From assembly GCF_029395535.1 (NCBI RefSeq), contig NZ_CP113920.1:62001-126000 (forward strand): a stretch of DNA of 64,000 nucleotides, given 5' to 3'. The notes under the pieces were generated by a model. It worked only from the letters and a program-made list of their open reading frames with translations. It made no database searches and was not told the origin of the DNA. The DNA comes from Bifidobacterium sp. ESL0732. Lineage in GTDB: Bacteria > Actinomycetota > Actinomycetes > Actinomycetales > Bifidobacteriaceae. Of the stretch, positions 52,088 to 60,143 are shown piece by piece. Position 1 is the stretch's first letter. Each line of letters opens with the position of its first letter. Position numbers and translations under genes: made by a program.

Positions 52088-54571
52088 TCACAATTGGGGG
52101 TTGGGAAGAGGTACCCAGTCGATTTGATGGTTGATAAGGACATACGCCAGCGCCACCAGTGTTGCTACCGCCCAAATCGCCAAAAGCACCCAGCGTCGGG
52201 CCGAATGGCGTTTGGGGGTTCCGTCGCCTTCGATTTCATCAATACCGTCAACGATGTCGTACGTATCGTTCTCGTCGTCGGGTTCATTATCGTATTCGTT
52301 CTCGGCGGGCGACTGCGCAAGAGGTCTCGGTTGGGTTTGCGTCGCGCTGTCTGGCTTGGGATAAGCGGCTCCGCGCAGCCTGCCGGCACCGATGCGTAGC
52401 AGCGTGTTTTTCGGGCCGAAGACGATGACCAGCCACGCGGCGGCCATGAATACTGCCAACGATGCGCTCGAATATGAAATCGAAACGTCGGCCGGGAGGG
52501 GAAGCGGAAGGTGCCAGGAAGCGATGGTCAGGGCGACCATGTGCGTGGGGAGCCCCGAGACCAGATTCACGACCACCGGTCCCACGCCGGCGATGACGAT
52601 GAGGATCAGCGCTCGTGGAATGGTGAAAATCAGGGCTTTGAGAATGTGCCAAGGCAGGCTTACGGTGCGCAATGCAAAGTCCCCGCCTTTGCGGATGCCG
52701 CCGCGGCGGCCTTCTCGCTCGAGTTGCCCTTCTTCGCTGTAACCGAGCGCCAGGAGGAACCAGAGCAGGGCCGTCGCGCAGCATATCGAGATGATTGGTG
52801 CCGAGGCCGAAAGTAGCGCAAGCGGAATCGCCAGAAGCCACAATGGCAAGATTGAGCGGGAAATGAGCTTGCCGCGCCGGATATTTGCCGGATTCTCCAA
52901 AGGTTCCGGCGATTGAAGCATTGGCTGGGCTCCCGCTGCTGCCTGCCCCGGCACGTAGCCCGGTGCCGGCTGGCCATTCGGTTGATTATTCGGTTGATTA
53001 TTCGGTTGACCATATATATAAGGTGTTGGCGCAACCGCGAGCGGCATCGTGGCGTCTTCGGCCTGTTGCGCTGCATGCGGATTCGAAGCGGGGAGCGTTG
53101 AAGTCTGCTCGAGGCTTTGCGTCATCGGTGTGCCGAGCGGCATCGTTGCGGCGGCGTTGGCGCTCGAGTCGCCTTGAGCCATCGCGGAAGTCGCGGTGAG
53201 GTCCTGCGGCGAAGGAGCGGGCAGGGTCTCCGTCGCGTCCTCATCTGGGGCTGGGTTGCTGCCTTGCGTTGACCGCGTTTGCAGCGGCTGATTTCGGCTA
53301 TATCCGGCTTTTTGCGCTGGCTGGGTTTGCGGATTTGCCATTGCCTGCGTTCTTGGCATCGCTCGCGTCGAACCGCGTATTTGGCGGCCTTGCGACGTTG
53401 CGGGCTGCATGCGAGAGCTGCCTGACAATGCAAGACTATCGGTTTGTGATGAAGGCGATGCTATAGGAGTGCTGTCAATCCAAGCGGCCCGTGGATTGTC
53501 TGTGGCGCTGTTCGGAGAGGCCGAATCAGGCCGAGGCGTTTGGCCAAAAGGGGGCACCACCCCTTCAGCGCCGTTTCCGGTAGCGTCATCATCGTCATCC
53601 AGCTCGCCGTTTTCGAAGGGGTTGAGCGCGTCGAGCGTGATGGCCTGCAGTAGCTGGTCGGGGCTGCAACGCTTGGTCGGGTCCGGGTCGAGTGCGCTGC
53701 GCAAAGCGTTCAACGTATTCGGCGGAAGGCCGGCGAGATTCGCGTTGCCGCTCGCCTCGCGCTCGAGCACGGCCATCATTGGTTTGCTGCCGAAAACCGG
53801 CCTGCCGGTGGCGGCGAAGGCGATGACGCTGGCGAGCGACCACCAATCGGTGGCCTCGTTGCTTTCTGCGCCGTCGATGATTTCCGGGGCGATGAAGCCG
53901 GGTGTACCCATCACCAGGCCGGTGCGCGTGACGTGGCTTTCGCCGGCGCTCATGGCGATGCCGAAATCCACCAAGACCGGGCCGGCGGCCGAAATCATGA
54001 CGTTGGTCGGCTTGATGTCGCGGTGGATGATGCCTTGGGCGTGAACCGCGCGCACGGCATCGATGAGTTTTGCTGCAAGGCGCTGCAGGTCGTCGCCGAC
54101 GTACCGTCCGTTCGCCGCCACGTCGTCGCGCAGGTTTTTACCCTCGATTAGTTCCGTGACAATGAAAGCAAGGGAATCGTCAAGTTCCATGTCGACGATG
54201 GCACACACCCCGGGATGGTTAATTTTGCGCATCGCGACTGCCTCGCGACGCATGCGCTCGCGGGCCGTGACATGCGGATCGTGGCTGTGGTGATGGTGTT
54301 GTTGCGCCGTGTTGTTGTTGCCATCATCGATAGTATTGCCATAGCTGTCAGATGTATTACTGTCTGCGCTGCCGTTGTTTTGATAATCCTGATTGCTGGT
54401 ATCGCTATCATCCTTGAGCGAATCCCGTAGGATTTTCATGGCGTAATCCTGCCCGCCGTCGTCGCGCACGCGCCAGACCGAGCCCATTGCGCCGCCACCC
54501 AGCCGCGAGATCAGCGTATATCCGCCGACAATCTCCCCGGGTTCCAGGTCTAACGCGTTCAAGTCGCTCAT
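52088..54571 (-). CDS. Membrane serine/threonine protein kinase (Hanks type)
   Basis: An 827-residue protein. Start ATG 54571 (MSDLNALDLEPGEIV) is favoured because it begins the kinase domain; its RBS is weak. Kinase motifs are intact: GGGAMGSVWRV loop, YAMKIL lysine, HRDIKPTN and VDFGIAMS. A ~55-residue Asp/Asn/Ser then His-rich insertion (NNTAQQHHHHSHD) sits between the lysine strand and helix C. A long Pro/Gln/Thr-rich linker (~300-560) is followed by about four transmembrane helices (~575-827), instead of the single helix and PASTA domains of PknB. Ligand sensing is therefore through the membrane bundle, unknown. Confidence 0.9.
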   Translation of the reverse strand: MSDLNALDLEPGEIVGGYTLISRLGGGAMGSVWRVRDDGGQDYAMKILRDSLKDDSDTSNQDYQNNGSADSNTSDSYGNTIDDGNNNTAQQHHHHSHDPHVTARERMRREAVAMRKINHPGVCAIVDMELDDSLAFIVTELIEGKNLRDDVAANGRYVGDDLQRLAAKLIDAVRAVHAQGIIHRDIKPTNVMISAAGPVLVDFGIAMSAGESHVTRTGLVMGTPGFIAPEIIDGAESNEATDWWSLASVIAFAATGRPVFGSKPMMAVLEREASGNANLAGLPPNTLNALRSALDPDPTKRCSPDQLLQAITLDALNPFENGELDDDDDATGNGAEGVVPPFGQTPRPDSASPNSATDNPRAAWIDSTPIASPSSQTDSLALSGSSRMQPATSQGRQIRGSTRAMPRTQAMANPQTQPAQKAGYSRNQPLQTRSTQGSNPAPDEDATETLPAPSPQDLTATSAMAQGDSSANAAATMPLGTPMTQSLEQTSTLPASNPHAAQQAEDATMPLAVAPTPYIYGQPNNQPNNQPNGQPAPGYVPGQAAAGAQPMLQSPEPLENPANIRRGKLISRSILPLWLLAIPLALLSASAPIISICCATALLWFLLALGYSEEGQLEREGRRGGIRKGGDFALRTVSLPWHILKALIFTIPRALILIVIAGVGPVVVNLVSGLPTHMVALTIASWHLPLPLPADVSISYSSASLAVFMAAAWLVIVFGPKNTLLRIGAGRLRGAAYPKPDSATQTQPRPLAQSPAENEYDNEPDDENDTYDIVDGIDEIEGDGTPKRHSARRWVLLAIWAVATLVALAYVLINHQIDWVPLPNPQL

Positions 54572-54691
54572 GTACCCAATACTACCGGTGTGGCCGGAGT
54601 GGGTACTGCTAGGAAGCATATTTGCGTTGCTGTCCGTTTTGTCCGTTTGTGCTATTCTCGTATCAAGATATTTCTTAACAAGGGGACAATC

Positions 54692-55084
54692 GTGAGCAGC
54701 TCTTCTACTATGGCCAACGGGCAAGCTCCGTATGTGATGGGTCGTGACGGCAAGAAGACGTTCCTTGGCGACGAGGCCTACAAAGTTGTGCAGAGCGTAC
54801 TTGCGGCTTTTTCGGGTCGGCAGGAGATGCTCACAACTGGTGAAGCCGCAGCAATTCTGGGAGTATCAGCCAAAACTGTCGCTCGTATGTTGGATGCCGG
54901 CGAGATGAAAAGTGAACGTCGTGGCATCTCGGGCCATCGCATGGTTTCCGCTTCCGAGGTCATCGCATACCGTGAGCGCAGCGCCAAGGCAAGGGAAAAG
55001 AATCTGACGCAGGCTAGGCACATTGCTTTTGATTCCGGCGCTTACGACCTAGATCAGGGCTCTATCCCAACAAGGACCAGATAA
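54692..55084 (+). CDS. Excisionase/MerR-type HTH DNA-binding protein, antitoxin-like, orphan
   Basis: A 130-residue protein. GTG 54692 follows AAGGGGACA with proper spacing; an ATG seven codons in is the alternative. A winged HTH (MLTTGEAAAILGVSAKTVARMLDAGEM...RMVSASEVIAY split over about residues 48-92) is of the excisionase type that is the antitoxin in some PIN-toxin pairs. The final segment (AKAREKNLTQARHIAFDSGAYDLDQ) fits the toxin-binding tail of such antitoxins. The stop codon overlaps the ATG of a following frame that closes after nine codons, suggesting a lost partner. Confidence 0.75.
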   Translation: MSSSSTMANGQAPYVMGRDGKKTFLGDEAYKVVQSVLAAFSGRQEMLTTGEAAAILGVSAKTVARMLDAGEMKSERRGISGHRMVSASEVIAYRERSAKAREKNLTQARHIAFDSGAYDLDQGSIPTRTR

Positions 55085-55113
55085 TGGCTGCGGGCGGTGG
55101 CGGCCAAAAGTAG
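55084..55113 (+). pseudogene. Truncated partner ORF after the antitoxin-like gene
   Basis: TAATG couples the HTH gene stop to an ATG whose frame (MAAGGGQK) ends at TAG 55111-55113. The coupling is typical of antitoxin-toxin operons, so this may be the start of a deleted toxin. The 51-bp repeat array begins ~30 bp later and may mark the deletion endpoint. The ORF itself is too short to identify. Confidence 0.3.
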
Positions 55114-55145
55114 CGTATCGTCAAAAGTGTGAGACCGGCGTCAGG

Positions 55146-55484
55146 TGCATATTTCTGGCGGTACCGTCAAAAATATGCAAGTTGATTCATGTAAAGTGCA
55201 TCTTTTCCACGGTAGCGTCAGAAAACTGCAACTTAGAGTCTGCAAAGTGCATCTTTTCCACGGTAGCGTCAGAAAACTGCAACTTAGAGTCTGCAAAGTG
55301 CATCTTTTCCACGGTAGCGTCAGAAAACTGCAACTTAGAGTCTGCAAAGTGCATCTTTTCCACGGTAGCGTCAGAAAACTGCAACTTAGAGTCTGCAAAG
55401 TGCATCTTTTCCACGGTAGCGTCAGAAAACTGCGACTTGGGGTTGCGCTGGGTGCGTTTTTGACGGCAGCGTTAGCGGTGACAG
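55146..55484. repeat. 51-bp periodic hairpin repeats, locus B (seven units)
   Basis: TGCA boxes at 55146, 55197, 55248, 55299, 55350 and 55401 are exactly 51 bp apart, with a degenerate seventh unit at 55453 (TGCG). Units 2-6 are practically identical: TGCATCTTTTCCACGGTAGC, then GTCAGAAAACTGCA and ACTTAGAGTCTGCAAAG. Unit 1 differs in both arms in a compensating way (TGCATATTT...AAATATGCA, centre CGGTACCG). Because 51 is a multiple of three, both strands stay open over the whole array. Confidence 0.9.
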
Positions 55485-55507
55485 CCTGAGGCGTTATAGC
55501 GATATCG

Positions 55508-56467
55508 TCAGATGCGCCTCATTGGCACCCCGTTATTGATGAGTTTTTGGATGAGTGGCCTTGGCTGCATAACCTCTTCATAATCCGTTCGCAGAATAGT
55601 GGTTACTCCGGCACGTCGTAGCGCATCTTCGCGCTGGCGTTCTTCATAGACTACGTGTCGAGCACTGTGCCCGTTTGTCATGCGTTGGTTTGTATATTTC
55701 TCCATGCCATCATATTCCAAAGCGATAACTTTGCGGTTGCATATCCATAGAAAGTCGGTACGGAAAAGATGTCTTGGGTCGGCGGGATCCCGAAATTCGT
55801 GCTGTAATTCTGGTTGCGTAAAACCAGCTTCAAGAATTGTTGCGCGACATAACGATTCTCCGCCATTTTCACTTTTTCCATCTGCGTCGCGTAAGAGTTT
55901 TTGCACTGGCGCACAATCTTTATGCAAACCGGCGCAAGCTTTATCTACATCCTTCCGGGTTACTAACCCCAAACGCAATGCGGAATCGAAAATTCCCAGA
56001 GACTGCCTATAAGAGTACCGTAAGCCGCAATCTACCAATGTTCGTTCTGCAGGAGTGACACGAATTCCGTTTTGTGTGACAAACGTTAGCGGATGCACAT
56101 ATATTTTCTCGATGGTTCCTCGCGTATCTTTTGACATTGAACCTTCCGTCGCGATTTGCACGTGTTCTATCCCTGTATTAGTCCAAGAGCATTCAAGCCC
56201 CAAGACCAGGGCGGCGCTCATTGCGCCAAATACTTTGTGTGGGTATTTAGCGGCTAAAGTGCGTATCAGGTGCATAGCGCGTTCTTGCGGATTGAGCATT
56301 TTGTAATACTCGTTTCTTGCATAGATATTTGAACATGGACGGACATATTCATTGGCAAGCCAGCGTTTTCGCATGGCTCTTTGTTGATTTGCCGTTTTCC
56401 CGAAAAAGTAGCGCTGGTGCTGTTGCGCCTTGTCGGCGATTCGTTCCACTTCCTGATTGCGTTTCAT
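55508..56467 (-). CDS. AbiEi-like protein with C-terminal DUF559/Vsr-type nuclease fold
   Basis: A 319-residue protein (start ATG 56467, MKRNQEVERI; no good RBS; the frame extends to 56578). The N-terminal two thirds follow AbiEi/type IV antitoxin-like proteins: a wHTH-like start, KVFGAMSAALVLGL, IYVHPLTFV and RVTPAERTLVDCGL. The C-terminal ~110 residues match the DUF559/very-short-patch-repair nuclease fold, with E in NGGESLCRA, D in FRTDFLWI and the E-x-D-G of IALEYDGMEKY. Such genes occur widely in bifidobacteria and are often mislabelled 'CTP synthase'. No AbiEii nucleotidyltransferase partner is next to it. Both flanks carry 51-bp hairpin arrays. Function unknown; a DNA-binding nuclease is the inference. 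Confidence 0.75.
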   Translation of the reverse strand: MKRNQEVERIADKAQQHQRYFFGKTANQQRAMRKRWLANEYVRPCSNIYARNEYYKMLNPQERAMHLIRTLAAKYPHKVFGAMSAALVLGLECSWTNTGIEHVQIATEGSMSKDTRGTIEKIYVHPLTFVTQNGIRVTPAERTLVDCGLRYSYRQSLGIFDSALRLGLVTRKDVDKACAGLHKDCAPVQKLLRDADGKSENGGESLCRATILEAGFTQPELQHEFRDPADPRHLFRTDFLWICNRKVIALEYDGMEKYTNQRMTNGHSARHVVYEERQREDALRRAGVTTILRTDYEEVMQPRPLIQKLINNGVPMRRI

Positions 56468-57027
56468 GGAACTGACGCTAGACGTGAAGTACCTTGGACG
56501 GCAAGCTGTGCGGGCTGCTGTGGTCGAATGCTCGGGGTTGTCCACAATTCGGGCGTGTCGCATCTTACTTGTCCACAAGTTTGGGTGACGAATGGTGGTT
56601 TATCCACCGTATCGTGAGTGATGGCGGTTTGCCTAATCAATGCTGCTGTCGGAAAAGTGCAAGTTGGCTCAGTCAAGATGCACGTTTTTGACGGTAGCGT
56701 CAAGAAAGTGCAAGTTGGGCGGTGTAAAGTGCATATTTTTGACGGCAGCGTCTGAAAAGTGCGCTTTGAGGATCGCAAGGTGCATGTTTTTGACGGCAAA
56801 GCCGGTCCAGAAAATTTGTTGCAAAACGTGCGCGGAAAATGACAGGCTAAGCTTGAGGGCGAAAAGTTCCGCGATTGCTGGGCACAATGAAAATGAACAT
56901 GAAGCCGGCGATATGGCAGATTCTCCGTTCCGTTTGAAAAAGAATCCGTCATGTTACGGGGTGGTTATCGGCAAAGTTGTCGATTTCTTCAGTTCATGTA
57001 CGAGTAAACGAAGGAGAGGACTGAAAC
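56468..57027. other. Region between AbiEi-like gene and GH3 gene
   Basis: About 560 bp without a supported gene. It holds repeat locus C in the middle, two TTGTCCACAA-type words at 56537-56580, and the promoter and AGGAGAGGA Shine-Dalgarno of the GH3 gene at its right end. Confidence 0.5.
56640..56812. repeat. 51-bp periodic hairpin repeats, locus C (three units and a half unit)
   Basis: TGCA boxes at 56679, 56730 and 56781 are exactly 51 bp apart; a right half-unit (TCGGAAAAGTGCAAGTTGG) precedes them. Units read TGCACGTTTTTGACGGTAGC, GTCAAGAAAGTGCAAGTTGG and TGCATATTTTTGACGGCAGC, GTCTGAAAAGTGCGCTTTG. Units are more diverged from one another than at locus B. Lies upstream of the AbiEi-like gene. 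Confidence 0.85.
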
Positions 57028-59943
57028 ATGTTGGGAATCAATATGGATGACGTCATCGCGGTGGTGCACTCGCTGGTGCCTTATTTGGTCGCTATCGGCG
57101 TATTGCTTATCGTCGCGATTATAATTACCGCCGCCGCCAACCGGAAAACCCTATCCGATACAGGCGTGCGAAAGATGGTACATAATCAGACGTGGATTGT
57201 GGCGTTGGTGGGTATCGTTGTGGCTGTATCCATGATACTTACCGGGCCGGTGCAGACATTGCTTAACAATGCCTCCACGCCGAAGCAGCAATTGACACAA
57301 AACACTATCAAAAAAACGAATGGTCTCGCGGTGAATATCGAGAACGAGGCCATCACGTTGCTACAGAATAACAACAATACGTTACCTTTGAACAGCAGTG
57401 AGCCGCTGAACGTTTTCGGTTGGGCATCCACCAATCCGATTTACGGCGGCACCGGGTCGGGTTCGTTGGACGAATCCTATAAGACCACTTCCCTGCTCGA
57501 TGGTCTTCATCAGGCCGGCTACAAAACCAATACTGAGCTGAGCAAGTTCTATACGGATTATTCCACCAAGCGCGGTGAGATTGCGGTCACGTCTGCCGAT
57601 TGGACCTTGCCTGAGCCGCCGGCGGAGAACTACAGCAGTTCTTTGATGGACAATGCAAAGAAGTTCTCCAAGACCGCCGTCGTAGTGGTTGGACGCGTGG
57701 GCGGCGAAGGGCTTGATTTGCCGACCGATATGCGCGCTGACGGAACGGTGTATAAGAACAATTCCAAAAAGTATGACGATTTCGCTAAGGGGCAGCACTA
57801 TCTTGAGCTGAATCGCACCGAACAAGACATGATCAATTTGGTCACTTCGAATTTCTCGAAAGTGGTATTGGTCTATAACGGAGCGAATGTCTTCCAGCTC
57901 AATTTCATCAAGCAGTATCCTCAGATCAAATCCGTTTTGTGGGTTCCCCATCCCGGGCAGGCTGGTTTCAAGTCTCTTGGCGACGTGATGAGCGGCAAGA
58001 TCAATCCGTCCGGCAAGACGTCTGACACGTTCCTGACAAATCTGAAGGAGACACCGACGTGGAATAATTTCGGTGATTTCCCGTATAAAAACGTTGACGA
58101 ATTCAAGATCAATTCCGCGCGTGGCATGCGTTCGCCGAGATTTGTCAATTACGTCGAGGGCATCTACGTGGGTTACCGTTTCTATGAAACAGCGGCCAAA
58201 GAAGGTCTTATCAATTACACCCAAGAGGTGCAATACCCGTTCGGTTATGGCATGAGCTATACGAAGTTCAATCAGAAAATGGGCAAGGTCTCGCACGATA
58301 ATGGCAAGGTTTCCTTCGATGTTACCGTTTCGAATACGGGCAACAAGGCAGGCAAAGACGTGGTCGAAGTCTATTACGATCCGCCATACACCAATGGAGG
58401 AATCGAAAAGGCATCCACCAATCTGGTGACGTTCTCGAAGACGAAACTACTCAAGCCCGGCGAATCGCAAGATGTCAAGATCAGTTTCAATGACTCGGAC
58501 ATGGCTTCATACGACGATAAGAACGCAAAGGCCTATGTTCTGGATAAAGGCGACTATGACGTCTCTATCCAGTCGGACTCCCATACAGTGCTCGACCATC
58601 AGGACGTGTCCGTTGCCAAGAAGATTGTCTATAACACGAAATCCAATATGCATAACGGGGATAAGCAAGTGGCCACGAATCGCTTCGACAGCGTCCGTGG
58701 CAACGTGAATTATCTTTCGCGCGCCAACCATTTCGCCAATTACGCCGCTGCAACGGCAGCACCGACGGACTTTAACATGAGCGCAAAGGTCAAGGCGACC
58801 TATTACAACAACGGCAACTATGATCCGAAGAAATTCGACAAGTCGAGTGACCAGATGCCGACGATGGGTGCGAAGAACAACATCCGCTTGGCTTCGTTGC
58901 GCGGCAAGTCCTACGACGACCCCAAGTGGGAGAAGCTGCTTGATGAGCTGACGTTCAAGGATATGGACAACCTCATCGCCAACACGGGTTATCAGAACCC
59001 TGCCATTGATTCCATCGGAAAGATTCGTCTTTCTGACGTCGATGGCCCGGCTGCTCTGAAGGACAACTTTACCAAGGTTGGCTCGATTGGCTTGCCTTCA
59101 AACGTCGCGGTCGCCTGCACGTGGAACACCGAACTGGCGCGTGAGTTCGGCAGAACCATCGGCGATATGGCCCATGAGATGCTGGTCTCCGGCTGGTATG
59201 CTCCGTCGGTCAACATCCACCGTTCCCCGTTCGGCGGCAGAACTTTCGAGTATTTCTCCGAAGACCCAATTCTGACCGCGAATCTCGCCAAGGAACAGGT
59301 TCTTGGTGCGGCCGATAAGGGTGTCTACTCCTTCACCAAGCATTTTGCCCTGAACGAGCAGGAAACCCAGCGTAATGGTCAGCTTTGCACTTGGTCCGAC
59401 GAGCAGGCTTTGCGCGAGATTTACTTGAAGCCGTTCGAGCTTATCGTCAAGGCTGATGGCGATGCGCAAGGCATCATGGGTTCCTTCAACTACGTTGGCA
59501 ATACGTATTCAAGTGCTAATTCCACACTTAACAACACGATTCTTCGTGGGGAGTGGGGCTTCAAGGGCTTCGTTGAAACGGATTACTTCTCCGGTTCGAA
59601 CTACAGCTATCAGAATGCCGATCAGATTATTCGTGGCGGAACCGACGCTATGCTCGCGACCACCAAGACGACTAACCATATCACCGACAAGTCCGCGACC
59701 TCGATAAAGGCGATGCGTCAGTCGTGCAAGAATATTCTCTACACTGCGGTAAACGGCTGGCGTTACGAGCACGGTGAGCCCGGCAAGGAAACCCCTGTAT
59801 GGCGCATAGCCATGTATGTGGTCTGGGGCGTGACAGCTGTGCTGGTTGTTGGGCTTGAAGTCCTTGCCATCATGCGGTTCCGTAAGCGTCGCTTGACATC
59901 CGGCAGCGATGGTGCCGATGCGGAATCTGCAGCTACAAAGTAG
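57028..59943 (+). CDS. Membrane-anchored GH3 beta-glucosidase with permuted domain order
   Basis: A 971-residue glycoside hydrolase family 3 protein. Two N-terminal helices (about 13-36 and 51-74) and one C-terminal helix (about 930-952) followed by a basic tail are unusual for a glucosidase. Domain order is permuted: the alpha/beta sandwich comes first (~90-420, GWASTNPIYGGTGSGS), then a FnIII-like domain (~430-540), then the TIM-barrel domain (~640-900, IRLSDVDGPAAL, FGGRTFEYFSEDP, KHFALNEQE). The nucleophile candidate is D852 in FVETDYF. Substrate unknown; a beta-glucoside or related oligosaccharide is likely. AGGAGAGGA precedes the ATG. Probably co-regulated with the next two genes. Confidence 0.88.
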   Translation: MLGINMDDVIAVVHSLVPYLVAIGVLLIVAIIITAAANRKTLSDTGVRKMVHNQTWIVALVGIVVAVSMILTGPVQTLLNNASTPKQQLTQNTIKKTNGLAVNIENEAITLLQNNNNTLPLNSSEPLNVFGWASTNPIYGGTGSGSLDESYKTTSLLDGLHQAGYKTNTELSKFYTDYSTKRGEIAVTSADWTLPEPPAENYSSSLMDNAKKFSKTAVVVVGRVGGEGLDLPTDMRADGTVYKNNSKKYDDFAKGQHYLELNRTEQDMINLVTSNFSKVVLVYNGANVFQLNFIKQYPQIKSVLWVPHPGQAGFKSLGDVMSGKINPSGKTSDTFLTNLKETPTWNNFGDFPYKNVDEFKINSARGMRSPRFVNYVEGIYVGYRFYETAAKEGLINYTQEVQYPFGYGMSYTKFNQKMGKVSHDNGKVSFDVTVSNTGNKAGKDVVEVYYDPPYTNGGIEKASTNLVTFSKTKLLKPGESQDVKISFNDSDMASYDDKNAKAYVLDKGDYDVSIQSDSHTVLDHQDVSVAKKIVYNTKSNMHNGDKQVATNRFDSVRGNVNYLSRANHFANYAAATAAPTDFNMSAKVKATYYNNGNYDPKKFDKSSDQMPTMGAKNNIRLASLRGKSYDDPKWEKLLDELTFKDMDNLIANTGYQNPAIDSIGKIRLSDVDGPAALKDNFTKVGSIGLPSNVAVACTWNTELAREFGRTIGDMAHEMLVSGWYAPSVNIHRSPFGGRTFEYFSEDPILTANLAKEQVLGAADKGVYSFTKHFALNEQETQRNGQLCTWSDEQALREIYLKPFELIVKADGDAQGIMGSFNYVGNTYSSANSTLNNTILRGEWGFKGFVETDYFSGSNYSYQNADQIIRGGTDAMLATTKTTNHITDKSATSIKAMRQSCKNILYTAVNGWRYEHGEPGKETPVWRIAMYVVWGVTAVLVVGLEVLAIMRFRKRRLTSGSDGADAESAATK

Positions 59944-60143
59944 TTGAGGTCTGCTCAACCACTTCTCGTGTCAGGCGGTAAATCGGCAAAATAATCGTGT
60001 TATGCCGATTACCGCCGAACGCGGGCCTGTCATTCGTTGCATGATGTGCGCTGCAGCGGATGATGGAATATATCAATATGTATCTCCTTTGAGATGGATT
60101 TGTTAGCCATTGATTATGGCGTGGAGAAGGTTGGGAGAAAGCC

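Noticed and set aside
55146..55484. CRISPR array
   Set aside because: The units are contiguous with no variable spacers of constant length, five are practically identical end to end, and no cas gene is nearby.
55145..55489. Real 114- or 85-residue proteins across the repeat array on either strand
   Set aside because: Openness of several frames follows from a stop-free 51-bp unit; there is no RBS and no non-repeat coding part.
55508..56467. CTP synthase (label often given to such genes)
   Set aside because: No synthetase or glutaminase domain is present; the residues match AbiEi-like plus DUF559 folds.
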